Assembly (NCBI GenBank): GCA_015680685.1
Contig: MNCI01004643.1
Location: 760 to 34,292 of the forward strand
Source: Gnetum montanum
Taxonomy: Eukaryota; Streptophyta; Gnetopsida; Gnetales; Gnetaceae
Direction of reading: 5' to 3'
Length of the DNA: 33,533 nucleotides
Positions 20,160-31,531 of this stretch are shown here, in pieces. Position 1 is the first letter of the stretch. Every line of letters starts with the position of its first letter. Both the position numbers and the translations under genes were made by a program. The notes beneath the pieces are model-generated. The model had not been told where the DNA came from. It saw only the letters and a list, made by a program, of their open reading frames with translations, and made no database searches.

Positions 20160-21539
20160 TGAAATACCGTGAAAATTTCGAGGCCTTGATAGTTCAGCAA
20201 AAGGCTAGTGATCTAGATAAAGGATTGCAACAAAGCGCGACACAGCAAGTTCCTTTTCAGATGAAGGTCTGTCCCACCACGTCGTGTAGCATAGTACAAG
20301 CAAATTCCAGAAGACAGGGTGAAGCGACGAATGCACGGTGACAAAACTTCCAACTTTGCAAGTTATCTGTTTCGAAAATCTTAACTTTTGGCAAATTACG
20401 TTGTATTACGCTGCATAGCGTAACATCGCGTTATGCAGCATAATGTCAGGAAAGAGTACGCCGCAAACATTAGGGACGACAAATGTACAAAGCTTCAACA
20501 AACACTTTGTTTTTCTTTACAGATGCACTATTTTACGACGAACTACACTATGAAGCGTAATCTAGTGCAGCGCAGCGTAAGCATGGGCAATGGTTTCTTA
20601 ATACAAGTAGTAGCAGTCTGCACGATGCGATACGCTCTCCAGCGTGTCGTTGCGTAACCCCTGTTACCAAATTCCTAGTTTACGATGCATTACGCTTTAG
20701 TGTGTAAAGTAGTGTGGCTTCGTAAGCTTCAGCAACCACCACATCAAGTCAATGGCATCTTGTAGTTTCAGGACACACGTCATCTAAACCATGTTTTTCT
20801 CCAAACTCTAACCTTATAAATGCTTCAGTTGACGAAGATCAAAGGGGGGGGGGGGAAAAAAATTTCGAGAAGGTTGGCAAAAATTTTCTAGAGGAGGTTG
20901 GCAAAACTTTTTCTTGGAGGGTTGGCGAAATTTTTCTTTCAAGGTTGGAAAAAGAGCAAAAACGAATCAACGATCGGGGGAATGTCAGAGGTGATTGACA
21001 AGAATTCTTGATCAGAAACAATTGACTACCAGATATTCTCCCACGGGTCTGACTTCCTTACGCCTAGATTGGCCAGATTGAGGTAGATTGATCCTCGCTT
21101 ATTTCATCTTTGCATAACTTTCTTGTTACTGGCATATGCTTCGTCCAAACCGAAGCCTACCTAAAATTGTTGTATCAAACATATTGTTTTTTTTTATAAA
21201 TTAGATCCCAGATCTTGTGATCGTGTTCTCTACCAAATCTGATCTCTTGCATCCTAGTTAGACGGATCTGGCAATCTCATCTAAATCATTTGCATCGTCT
21301 TCAATTGCTTTTGGGATTAACAACATTTGCATCGCTTTATAAAGAATCTCCATTTTGCCATCAAATTACTATCAAACCTTTTACTGATTAAATAAGTCCT
21401 TGTCTGATCAACAAGACCGTTCAGGGCACCTCGAATTCGTTTTTCTCTCCAGCACGGTCCTCGCATGGATTCAGGGTTAGAACTGTGTACACGGAGTTTC
21501 GTTCGGTATTTCCAGCGACTGACGTTTTCCGTCATTACA
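20160..21539 (+). repeat. 3' LTR of the inner element
   Basis: It starts TGAAATACCG, ends GTCATTACA and aligns with 4256-5634 over its length. The G run after the TATA box is 12 G (20844-20855), followed by an A run, whereas the 5' LTR has 7 G. Differences from the 5' LTR are mainly transitions. Confidence 0.93.
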
Positions 21540-21544
21540 CATAC
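21540..21544. repeat. Target-site duplication, right (inner element)
   Basis: CATAC directly follows the terminal TTACA of the inner 3' LTR and matches 4251-4255. Confidence 0.9.
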
Positions 21545-21762
21545 CATCTAACAGTCTGAAATATCATAGTGGGTCAACTCGTTATCCGGGAACTACATTG
21601 TATAAGGTGCCCCACTATGCTCATTATAATCAAGTGTGTGAACCCTGAGGGGATAAATATGACCAAGCCCCAATACTTCCAACATGCAAGGATCCTCATC
21701 TTCCATTTATTAGTCCTTTCCATACTCAACCGCTTAGCTATGGGGGATACCCCCCATTCTAA
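21545..21762 (+). pseudogene. gag: gag of the outer element, 3' end
   Basis: When the inner element and one copy of CATAC are removed, the frame entering from 4255 continues here without a shift for about 72 codons. The composition stays rich in Pro, Tyr, Ser and Thr. It ends at tandem stops TAA TAA (21760-21765), with one internal TGA. This shows that the insertion hit coding sequence near the C-terminus. The tail ends GGYPPF. No protease domain follows. Confidence 0.75.
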
Positions 21763-23146
21763 TAACAAGTAGGATTAATAAATATTTTTTATTTTCTTTA
21801 ATTTTACAACTTCTTGTTTTCCAGTTTTTCATTTTTCAACTTTTTGTTTTATCTTTTTATCTTTTTGTGTTTTTGTCTTTTTACATCTTTTTGTAAGTAA
21901 TCTCATCTACAAATAAAACACTCATGTGGATCGTTGGTTAAGGTGTGTTCTATGTTATTAAGTCATCAGTGATCAATTATTTGGAACAGTGAGCCCATTA
22001 CACCCACTCATCCACTCTACAAATAAGAGGTTCTGTTCGAAGGTACAATGGTATTCTTGAAATTCTTAAAACTTAAAATTAATTTTGTATTCATTGTACC
22101 CTGAATGAAGAAGGACGGACCAAGAGAGAATGATTAGGGTGTGACATCAAGGGGACTTGTGGATTCTCTTTGGTAACATCTATGGGAGTTATCATGAATG
22201 TGGTTGTACTAAGATCCTTGTAGATCTAATGAAAAATGGGAGTAAGAGTAATCAAAAGGGCACTTGAATCAAATGCTATTCTAGGGGGTTCCACTGGAAA
22301 GACATGCACCCATGCCTGAAGGTTGGCAACTTCTCTGGATTTAGTAAAGTGAAAAAAAAAGAAGAAAAAAAAGTGCCATAAAACAAAAATCACTCCTTCC
22401 TTGTATAAAATGCCAAGTGATCGTACGCCTTGTTGCTTTGGTACTCTCATAGTTGTTCATCATGGGATGAAACAATGCGATGTCACTGATTAGAGGAATG
22501 GACTTGGTCCTGATCTTGGAACGATGGGTTAATGACATCTTAATCATGATTTACACGTAGGATTCATTGTGCCCTGGGTCAGTTACCTCATGTCCCAATC
22601 TCTATGATCCCTTTCTATAGTTCGTCTCATCTCATTGTTCGTGTAATTGTAGCTTGTGTCCCGTGTAACATAGAATTCTTACCTCATTCCAGTGATGATT
22701 ACATGTGTGTGTTTTGTGGAGTTAGTGTGGATTACATTTAACCTTTCTAGTGCCCACGGACACTTTAAGTCTGGTTAAACAAGGGCATTATAGGTTGAAA
22801 CCTACTTTGGGGAGGACACACTTGTGTAATCCTTTGTAATCTTTACTTAGGACATAGCTCACACACACAATTTCTTATCCTTAGCTTAATTTTTCAATTG
22901 ATTTTCTTTCCCTACTATTATCCCTCTAAATTTCAATGTTCTAATGTACCATTACATACCCTTTTTCTTACCACCTAAGGTTTTATTGATAAAATCCATA
23001 CCATTATCATTAATTGTGCCTTTCAAATTAATAAATTGCCCTAGAACATCTTGATCATAGTCAATGTCCTCATTTTCCAACATTAATTTCAACAAAATCA
23101 TTTAAAAATTCGGTATTTTCATGGTGTCCCACATCACCAGGGACAA
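21763..23146. other. Noncoding region of the outer element
   Basis: After the gag stop there is a T-rich tract (about 21781-21900, many 'ctttttgt' runs) and then unremarkable AT-rich sequence with an A/G run at 22350-22372. I find no pol motif on either strand, which is the basis for calling the outer element non-autonomous. Confidence 0.6.
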
Positions 23147-23207
23147 GATATCGCGTACGCGATGTATCGTATGCGATATCGCATCCCCGCCGCCTATAAA
23201 TAGGTTA

Positions 23208-23236
<29 letters not shown>
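23147..23236 (+). promoter_or_regulatory. Internal promoter-like block with C29 tract
   Basis: GATATCGCGTACGCGAT (23147-23163) and ATGCGATATCGCAT (about 23171-23184) lie just upstream of CCGCCTATAAATAGG (TATAAATA 23195-23202). This is the same arrangement as in U3 of the LTRs. It is followed at once by 29 consecutive C (23208-23236), where a transcript would start. The next ORF starts at 23697. I infer a second promoter for that ORF; a fragment of another LTR is the alternative. Confidence 0.55.
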
Positions 23237-23238
<2 letters not shown>

Positions 23239-23696
23239 CACACTTAGCATCATTTTTCCTTTCACACGGGGGGAGTTTTTGAAATTTTTCTCTACGACTT
23301 GCGATTACATGACCCTTGCTTTTCTACTCATATCTCGCTCGTTGGTACTCCAATTTTAATCTTGTTTGAACCTGCTTGAACCCGAAGTGTTCAGCTTAGT
23401 CGTGGGGGAGACACACTTGCCAAAACGTGCCTAACTTTTTTCAAATTTATCATCACCCAAAGGACATCAATTAGGGTAATTAACTTAACACTTAGAATAA
23501 TTGTGCCTAAAAATCATATAATCCTTAGGTATGCCGGGAAATTAAAAATAGAAACCACCTAAGTCACAAGACCCATTATTACAAACTTTCGGGCACTATC
23601 ACACATGATAATATAAGATCATTAATAAAGCAAGTAGTAAGATATAACTTAACTTTAAAAATAGCCTTACTAACGCTTGACCCGTGTGATTGTAGA
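23237..23696 (+). other. Presumed leader of the second ORF
   Basis: Noncoding. It has a pyrimidine-rich start, then 'gtcgtgggggagacacac' near 23400, which resembles the polypurine phrase before the outer 3' LTR, and then AT-rich sequence up to the ATG at 23697. I see no clear splice signals. Confidence 0.35.
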
Positions 23697-24632
23697 ATGG
23701 CCCCGAAACGTGCAAAACAGGAGGGTCTTGCTCAAGGTGAAAAGAAACGATATCGGAGAGGTGGAAGACAAGGTCCTACTTGACAACATGTAGAACAGGA
23801 GGAGCAATCATTCAGCATCCATCAAGACCAACCTCCTACCAGATAATTTAGGCAGGTAGAAGGAGGAGCTGCTGCAATGCCTGAACTAGGACAACAACTC
23901 ATGTTTCCCCCAGAATGTGTTCAAGCTATCCATGAGAAGTCCACATTCGCTGCGGTGATTTTGGAGTTAAACTTCGAATCTTTTGTAGAGTTTTCTCCTA
24001 AGGCTATCAGGGATCACCTCAAAGGGTCTCCCTTATGGCCTATCCTTTCTGAAAGTGGTGCCTGGTACCTAGGAGAGATGTACCAATTTTGGCACAATAG
24101 GGAGCAAGGCACCACTATTAGTATTTGTGGTGTGATAGTTGACTTCTCTACGCAGGCTATTTCGAAAGTGTTAAACCTTCCGAATACAGGGCCCCAAGTT
24201 GCTCAGTTATCCACCCGTTCAGACCTTAATGTGCGAAAGGATTGGTTGGAGAAGGCTTATGGCAGAGATAAAGCATTTGGTGAATTGACGACAGAAGAGA
24301 GGGTTTACTTCAAAATTGGAACATATCACCTCTTCCCCACAAAAGGCTTGAAAATAATATCCACGTATGCAGCTAGAGGATGTGCAGTTACCGCTAACCT
24401 ACCCCATCTATATTTGATGGAGATCCTAAGGCAATTTGAAGAACGAAAGACAGGGAAGATGGCATTGCCTTTCTCTTGTCTTCTCATAAAGCTGTGCCAC
24501 CGTGCTAGTATACGCGGATACACTAATGACGTCCTCCAAAAAGCCCAAACTACTTCATATGCTGAATTGCTAAAGGCACCAGCTCTAAGGAAAAGCACTG
24601 GCAAAGATTTATTAGATCCAGTCAACCTCTAG
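23697..24632 (+). pseudogene. Additional ORF of the outer element, plant mobile-element domain
   Basis: The ATG at 23697 (MAPKRAKQEG, basic N-terminus) opens a frame with a TGA and a TAA (from CGA, CAA) before the open stretch 23877-24632. The domain resembles the 'putative plant transposon protein' family found in Athila-type extra ORFs. Its hallmarks are ICGVIVDFSTQAISKVLNLP, then TTEERVYFKIGTYHLFPTKG, and MALPFSCLLIKLCHRASI. The molecular function of this family is unknown to me. It lies downstream of the internal promoter-like block. The TAG at 24630 may be a true stop or a decayed codon, since a related frame follows two bases on. Confidence 0.7.
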
Positions 24633-24634
24633 CC

Positions 24635-26418
24635 ATGGGTCCTAGCCAACAACAAGAAACAGGGCCTAGCACAGGCTAGGATCAACCACCGCTGCCACAA
24701 GACTACAAACTGTCGATGAGCCATCTTAGGGCCATCACTGAGACGGTCAGTTGGGGAAGTCATGATGATGCAAACCTCTTCCGCATCATTGATGATGCCA
24801 CACAGCCTACAGTTTTATTAGATCTCACAAGGTGTGAAGTATCAATTCAAATAGAAGGAGGGGAAAGTAGATGGTTGCAACAGATCTCAGGAAACGCGGC
24901 ATCTTTTCAGGTGTAGTTAGAGACTGGTGAAGGGGCTACAATGGTGGTCATGCAATACTAGAATTCCATGGGAGCTGCTGAAGTGGTTGCTGAACACATC
25001 AAAGAATTCTTCAATGTACCTATTATGACATCAGTAGATCTCTCAGGAGCATGGGATGCTCAAACTCTGGCCGGAACCTCAATGACTCTTGCGGAACATG
25101 AGGATGTGCTCGACCGATTGCTTCAAACAGGGCAACTAATGATGTCCCTATTTGACATCCCTCAGGATGTCACAGTAATTCAATCAGACCTCATTTCCAC
25201 AAAGGGGAAGCTAGTCTTATCCGAAGTGAGGGCCGAGCATGCTGAAGCTGAAGTCCAGAAACTACAAGAGCATCTCATAGCCTTACAAGCAGCATAGCGA
25301 GACCCTCTGCATTTTTTTCACGAAGACCAGCTAGAAAACTTTAGAATTGAGAAACTAACAAAGCTAATCGTAGAGAATAAAAGGGTGGTAGATGAAAAGG
25401 AGAAGGCTATTTGGGATGCCTCCATAGCACAAGCACAAACCCATGCACATCTTAAGGCAGCCAAGGCCTTAGAAGAAGAAAATAAGTAGCTGGTTGTTAA
25501 CAACATTCGATTGACCACTGTAGAGAAACAAAAGACCATTCTCAATGAACACTTTCATTAGTTAACAGAACAATTTATTCAGGTCAACCAAGACGTAAGT
25601 CATTTAGCCAGAGAAAATCGAACCCTCTCAATGGAGGAGGTATGCGCTATACGTCAAAGTTAGCAATTGAGATAAGCGCGTGGTAGAATGAGGCTAAACG
25701 ACATGAGAAGTTGAAGGAGCACTTTCACGATCAGGTGGGTATGTATAAATAGATTCTTTAAAAGGAAATCCATATGACCAAGGCCCAAATCAATACTATC
25801 AGTGCTCAACACACTGATTGCGAGGCCATATTGGACACCTACGCCTTCACCCACCAAGCGGAAGTTAAGAACCGGGACCTATAGATTCAGGAATTGATAG
25901 AGTACATGGAGTTGGCAAACCTCAGATATGCCAACCTTGCCATGTTAATAGTAGGACACTCGAGAATAGAGCTCAAGTAGTAGGTAGCTTCCACCCACAT
26001 CAAATACAAAGCAGAATTTGCAGAATGCAAGAAGCTATTGGAAAAATTGGATGTTGCAAATTCTGAACTTAAAGTGGTAAAAGCTAGCTACCAGGGATAG
26101 AAAGATGTCGCAATCGACTTGGCTCAATGGCTAACAGATCTTCATGAATACAAGAATAAAGCTAGAGCCTATGAGGAGGAACGACGTGTGTTCGCGGCTC
26201 GATATGTCAAGGCCAACCAAATGTTCCCGCAACTACCCTATCCATGGGAAGTGCTGACTCCATCAAACATTGGAACACAAGCATGGATGACACAAGACCC
26301 TCAGACTGAAGAGGAGAAGCTCCAGGCCATACTTCAACGCCATCAAGCTTCAAAGCCTGGAGCACATGACAAAGGGAAAGTGCCCATGGAGGAGCCACCA
26401 CCACCAAGAACTACATGA
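24635..26418 (+). pseudogene. C-terminal coiled-coil part of the additional ORF (decayed)
   Basis: From 24635 a frame with several stops gives LFRIIDDATQPTVLLDL and then 24968-25297. It ends in long amphipathic helices (LVLSEVRAEHAEAEVQKLQ, FRIEKLTKLIVENKRVV). A frameshift near 25655 moves reading to the frame of 26119-26418 (LAQWLTDLHEYKNKARAYEE), ending PMEEPPPPRTT and TGA. It may be the continuation of the preceding domain after a +2 shift, or a separate ORF. It is likely an oligomerising tail. No membrane segment or signal peptide is seen, so an envelope role is not supported. Confidence 0.6.
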
Positions 26419-26575
26419 GTTCCAAGTTTTTATAGTTGTAGCATTTTACTGTGTTGTGTCTTTCTTTTGTTTTCTTCCCACACTGCGGCATCCTTTCATT
26501 TTTTTTTCTATCTAATAATCTCATACCTATCCACTGTGTAATCACTATAACTCGAGGATGAGTTTTTATTCAGTC

Positions 26576-26584
26576 GTGGGGGTA
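26576..26584 (+). other. Polypurine tract (outer element)
   Basis: GTGGGGGTA directly precedes the 3' LTR start TGATGGGACGCG. Confidence 0.75.
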
Positions 26585-27382
26585 TGATGGGACGCGATAT
26601 CGCATGGGCTGCAATATCGCATACACGATATAGTAATCCACCAAAATGTCTATAAATAAGAAGTGACTCTCCCTTGTTTAGGCCTTAGGAAGTTAGATTG
26701 TAGCTAGACTCTGGCAGTTTTGTCCCTCCAGAGTTAGATTATTTTCCCATGTCTACCCACAATGTGGTGAATGTAATTGTACGACATCCTTTATTCGTGT
26801 GTGACGTACTTGGACACACACATGACCAGAAATAAAGATCAAGATTACTTCATCATTGCAGCATTCACTTTGTTTATTTATTTATTTAAATGTTATTTAC
26901 TGCTTTCCTAATTAGTTCCTCTCACCCTTAAACTCCTACTAACGCGGAATGAGTACGACTTGATTACGAGCATTTAAGTGTGACTGCTTGGTAACCCAGT
27001 GGCATACCTAGGATCTGTGCTTGGTAATCCCAGTGGTAGTCGTGCACGAAGTCTAAGATGTGTACGGATAATCAAGGAATGACTGCTCATCGCACTTAGG
27101 CTAGATTAGATTCTCTTACCCTTCCTCCTAGCTTAGCTTAGTTAATATTACTTTTCACTGCCTTCAGGAGTAGCATTAGATTAGGAACATATCATACACC
27201 TCACTCTGGACTAAACCATACGTGACAAAGCTAATAATAGTCAAGGTGGGAAGATAGCGAACTGTGACCTAAGGTTAACGATCTAGGTGCCACAACTAGT
27301 CCATCTGTAGAGTTCGACTGGATCACGCGTGAAAACGCTCGTATTCGTATGGTTGAGTGTAGGGGTATCTCGCCACTCATCA
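26585..27382 (+). repeat. 3' LTR of the outer element (798 bp)
   Basis: It starts TGATGGGACGCG and ends CCACTCATCA. The palindrome array (26590-26635) has about two modules, heavily decayed (GCAATATCGC, ATACACGATAT), before TATAAATA at 26651-26658. The rest aligns closely with 1469-2348. Confidence 0.93.
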
Positions 27383-27387
27383 CTTAT
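27383..27387. repeat. Target-site duplication, right (outer element)
   Basis: CTTAT, identical to 1464-1468, immediately follows the 3' LTR terminus TCATCA. Confidence 0.9.
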
Positions 27388-28749
27388 AATCTAAATTTTT
27401 CTCATGAATTAGGTTTCTATTATTAGTTTGAATACACATACGTTTTTCATCAACACTTGTAGTTTGACCCTCCTTTGGAGGTGAACACTAATTTTTTAGT
27501 AATAAGACATTTTTCTTATTTGGGTGGGGAATTGAAATCCTTCACCCACATCATAACTCTCATATGTTAATATGTTATTCTCTTTTATGCACATTTTACA
27601 CTTAGTTTTTATTTTATGACACATAGGCTTTTCCATATTTAGTCTATTTTTTAGTAATAAATATTAGCCAAATTTCTACATTTTCATCTAATATTTGTAT
27701 CATTTCTAATTCAAATGTCGTAAGCTAAGTCCATATTCAATTAGATATTTGTACCATGTTCTATCATTATCATTGACTTAGCTATGATTATATCGAGTCA
27801 AAGACCATTTATGGGCATGAGTTCAGTTCTTAACACTCAATTCGTTGAGGTTTCCTTTTGAAGTTAGGAAGAATAATTTTGTAGGAACAAATTGTATGGT
27901 TGGGTGTTAGGAATTATCATTATTATTTTTTGAAAAAATCCTAAAGCAATGCATCATCCTCTTATAGTATAAAATGTAATGGTGATTTGTGTCTATCAAA
28001 TATATTTGTTACAGTGCCTCTTAATTTCTATCCCTCCTTTTGACCTTACCCTACCAAACATCATGGACACTACCATTCTTACACTATGATGTCGAAAATT
28101 TTGAATTTTGAGATTCACCAAGACTATGGCAATGAAGAATGCAAGGATTTTTTTTTTCCTTTGTTGTAGTGATAGAAAACGTAGCAACCAACCAAAGTGA
28201 CAAAGAAGATTTTGGATTGCACCCAAGGCACATGACCAAGATCTTGGGGAGCTCATTATCCTAGAAAGCTAAGGCCAACGTGAAGGATATGAATGCTAAT
28301 TTAGACAAACTAAACATGACCAATGTGGCCATGTATGTGACTGTGTTTTTGTGCAAGATGTTGGTAATAAGGCTATGCTGCAAGGATTGCATGTTGGGCT
28401 ATGGCACTGTAGGAGGTGAATAATTGAGTGCAAAAAAAGATGGTTGGAAAGTGCTCCTTGACACATGTCATGGTCTTGCTTATGGATGCTTCATGTTTAT
28501 GCTTGGATGAAGCATTGGATTAGTGAGTTTCCTACAAGTCAAGTGGTAGTACTACTAAGATGGAGGATGCTACAGTGGCACTTTGTAATAGCATGTGCAT
28601 GTTCAAGTAGGATTTTCCTACAATTGAATGGAAAAGTAAGGGAAAACCATAAATCGATCCACATTGGTTCATGGGTCATTTCATGTAACCCATCCATGTA
28701 CATTCCATGACCATCTTGACCATGCTTATGTGTATCCCTAAGGCACACT
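27388..28749. other. AT-rich region without recognised gene
   Basis: This is the continuation of the pre-insertion sequence from 1463. Short ORFs on both strands (for example 28465-28710) show no motif or splice structure that I recognise. Confidence 0.4.
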
Positions 28750-28940
28750 TGTGCTTACTAGTAGGTGTTCCTAGGCCTCACCCTTGCCTGCCAATGGGCA
28801 TTTCCATCCTTGCCTACCAGTAGGTGTCCCTGGGCCTCATCCCTACCTACTAGTGGGCAGTCCCACCCTTACCTACTAATAGGTGTTTTTAGGTCACATC
28901 CCTACCTACCAATAGGCATGCCTATTAGTAGGCAAGGGTG
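28750..28940. repeat. Minisatellite, three ~59-bp units
   Basis: Units start near 28755, 28813 and 28872 with 'ctac(t/c)a(g/a)taggtgt', and each consists of two ~30-bp halves with the palindromic core CCTACTAGTAGG. An inverted copy (CCTATTAGTAGGCAAGGGTG, 28920-28939) closes the array, next to TAGGCATGCCTA. Confidence 0.75.
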
Positions 28941-30720
28941 TAACCCAAACACACATGTTTAAATAATACCAAAAATATTTCATGTATCAACTAACCTACA
29001 TAGAACAATGATACACAACTACAATAAGAAGTGCAAGGTTATGTGTTTGATGCCTTAATTTTCACACATCACATATACTTAGTATTTTTTCACCACTTAA
29101 AATTTTTCCCCACTTCCCCACATGCACATGCTGGCCAACTTTGTATGAACATGTATGTATGCCATACATACTCTCATCTACTATGCATCAGCCACATAAC
29201 AGATGTGGATCGGTCTATAGTTTTCCAAAAGTAAGTGGATAAGCTATTTAAGGTTATGATCTATAGATGAATGAGCCTACTTGACACCATCACTCATTCA
29301 TAAGTTACCCATTTTTGTGTTTACTACCTACAATGAGTAAAATAAATTTTGTGTGTTTGCCCTCCATGAGTTCTATATATATGTAATTATATATGGTGCA
29401 TCATCATTGTTTCTATGATTTTATGTGATAGAAATAGAAATAGAAATAAAAGCATGGGTCTAACATTTGATGAGCTTGCAAGTGTATTATTGATTAGCTT
29501 TATTTTTATTTGCAAACCCATATTAAGGTGTTTATTGTGGTATCTTTGTGTAAAATAAGCTTTGTCTTGGGATAGCAAAGTCCCTCTCTCATATTAGTCT
29601 TTGTGTAATTATTAGAATCTATAACATTTCCTTTTATATTCATTGCCTCACCAACATTACATTATAATGTAATGTAGGTAAAGTTGGATAGATAATGGCA
29701 GCAATATTTTTAATTTGAAATATATCAACCAAGAGCCCAATATATGCATTTTGGTTTCTCATTATCAATAGGCCATTATTAAATAAAGTTACTATAGTTG
29801 TAAATTTTTTTATTCTGATTCAACTTATGCCAGGGTATCATTAGGAGAGTAATTGAGTGATTTATTAGCCTTGGAAATAAATCAATTAAGGCTTGTGCAG
29901 TTAAATGTTGATGAGTTTAAAATAATGCAATTCATACTTATGAATTTTAAATTTATGCTATGTTCAATGCTTGAATTATCTAGCTAGTTTATAACATTTT
30001 TAATTTCTTATTGATTTATGTTATTGGTCACCTTTTCAAAAGTTAGCACCATGAAGGTATTATGTCATTTTTCTTATTCATGGTCACTATTTCATTTTTT
30101 GAACATATCATTAGTACCAATGCTCTCTTCTTGTTGGTTAAATGATTAATTTATTAATCCTTTTTCTTAGGTTGGCCACAATCTTATGTTTAGTTTTTAT
30201 AGTTTAATGTGAAACATTTTGAGGTTATGGATGTTCATATATGATGATGGAGAATATATTTTTAGTTACATCATTATTAACTAAATTTTTTGCTTTCCTC
30301 TTCTCTTTTAAATGAGTATTGAAACTTTTGGTTGTGTTTTTTTGTTTGTGTGTGTAGATCACAAGAAAATGGAGAAAGAAAAAAAAAGAATAGTTAAGAG
30401 AGATGAACAATCATGTACAACTCAATTGTAAAAAAGTCATAAGAGAGGTATTAAAAGTAGACATGTTTAGCAAGAAGAAGGGAGTGTCATAGAAAGAGAG
30501 GGATTTCTAGGAAGAATCTATGGAAAGCTATGAATTTATAAAGATTCTAACCCTTTATTCATCATTATCATCCTAGCCTTGTCCTAGCAAAATGGAATCA
30601 CCTACTTCCAAACCTTCATTATTTTTTAAAATCAAAGCTTATTGTCCCATTCAATCCTACTCCCTTTATTTCACTCTTAGACTAGTTTCAATCACTTGAA
30701 ACTAAGAAAGAGGATATTAA
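28941..30720. other. AT-rich region without recognised gene
   Basis: It contains a short GAAATA repeat near 29425-29450 and a perfect 22-bp AT-rich palindrome at 29654-29675. A purine-rich stretch near 30360-30520 and 'aagaaagaggatattaa' just before 30721 could be chromovirus 3' sequence. No coding region is supported. Confidence 0.4.
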
Positions 30721-31529
30721 TGTAACCTTGCTCCTAAACAAGGAGTTTTATTAGCAACTCCAAAATAAGGAGAAGACCAGACACACTAACTTATTACAAG
30801 AGGTGTACTTACTAGAGGTATGAGCTAGCAACCTAGTACAAGTGACCACTCATTTGGCAGATGAAATTTGCAACTGAATCTAGAGCTAAGTGGCTTTTGG
30901 CTTTTATTTTGACATTAGCTTTAATTATTTCTTGTACATGAAACTTGTGATTCTAATTGTTACTCTAAATTGGTTGTAAGTAATTAATGTGGTTGTCGGA
31001 GAACATGCCTTGTTGATGGATCAAAGGTAGCTTCCCTTTAGAACAAGGGCCAAAGAAGCATGGAGATCCTTTATGATTTTATATTATCTTAACTATTTAG
31101 TATAACTATATGGGACCTAATTCTATGATGATCATAAATATGTAGGTAGTCTAGATTGGATAATCCAAGTGCAGTTCCTTACCAAACCTTGTACTAGATC
31201 ATGAGGGGTCTAGGGGTGAAGCATTTTCTTATAAATACAACATCATCTTACTACTAATCATGTCTAAAAGGGTTGATTGAGTACTTACATGTTATTTCTT
31301 ATATGGTGTTATATATAATCATGATACTCAATTTTCAATCATGTTGCATAGCTAATTCTGAATGGCATACTCAATGTGCCTCTCACCTTCTAATTGATTA
31401 AGTATTATTTATTATGTTGTGTATGAAAGATTCAAAGATGTCTAAGGCATAGTCTGCTTTGGGCTATTTGACTACTTCAGGATTCAAGGGTGATGTCGAA
31501 CAGTGCTTTGCCAAAGTAGGGTCATTACA
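30721..31529 (+). repeat. 5' LTR of a decayed chromovirus
   Basis: It begins TGTAACCTTG and ends GGGTCATTACA, giving TGTAA/TTACA terminal inverted repeats. TATAAATA lies near 31232-31239. It is followed two bases later by a tRNA-Met-type primer site. The left boundary is inferred from the terminal repeat only, since the 3' partner is not in the window. Confidence 0.6.
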
Positions 31530-31531
31530 CC

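Larger units (their letters stand above)
4256..21539 (+). mobile_element. Nested 17.3-kb Tat/Ogre-like LTR retrotransposon with antisense gene
   Basis: LTRs of 1379 and 1380 bp are flanked by the duplication CATAC (4251-4255, 21540-21544). The order is LTR, primer site, gag, protease, long spacer with an antisense spliced gene, RT, RNase H, second (archaeal-type) RNase H, integrase, repeat-rich 3' region, polypurine tract, LTR. The gag with a GHDT-D-C-W-L-K block, dual RNase H, intron-like gap before RT and large size indicate the Tat lineage (which includes Ogre). In one stretch of about 165 aligned bases I counted 16 LTR differences, nearly all transitions, so the copy is old. Every ORF has stops or frameshifts. 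Confidence 0.92.
1469..27382 (+). mobile_element. Outer Athila-like LTR retrotransposon, non-autonomous, interrupted by a nested element
   Basis: Both LTRs begin TGATGGGA and end TCATCA, and the element is flanked by the 5-bp duplication CTTAT (1464-1468 and 27383-27387). A tRNA-Asp-like primer site follows the 5' LTR and a GTGGGGGTA polypurine tract precedes the 3' LTR. Without the 17.3-kb insertion it is about 8.6 kb. The cargo is gag (2490-4255 continued at 21545-21762), an internal promoter-like block (23147-23236) and a second ORF (23697-26418). No protease, RT, RNase H or integrase was found, so mobilisation would have needed enzymes supplied in trans. The Athila affiliation rests on the Asp primer site, the gag style and the mobile-domain ORF; it is an inference. 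Confidence 0.85.

Noticed and set aside
23877-26418. Outer-element extra ORF as an envelope protein
   Set aside because: No signal peptide or transmembrane segment was seen; the product has a mobile-element-type domain and coiled coils.
28465-28710. Short ORF as a host gene exon
   Set aside because: There are no recognisable motifs, no convincing splice sites, and low-complexity neighbours.
29654-29675. 22-bp AT palindrome as a MITE or origin
   Set aside because: It is too short, has no target duplication, and such palindromes arise by chance in AT-rich DNA.
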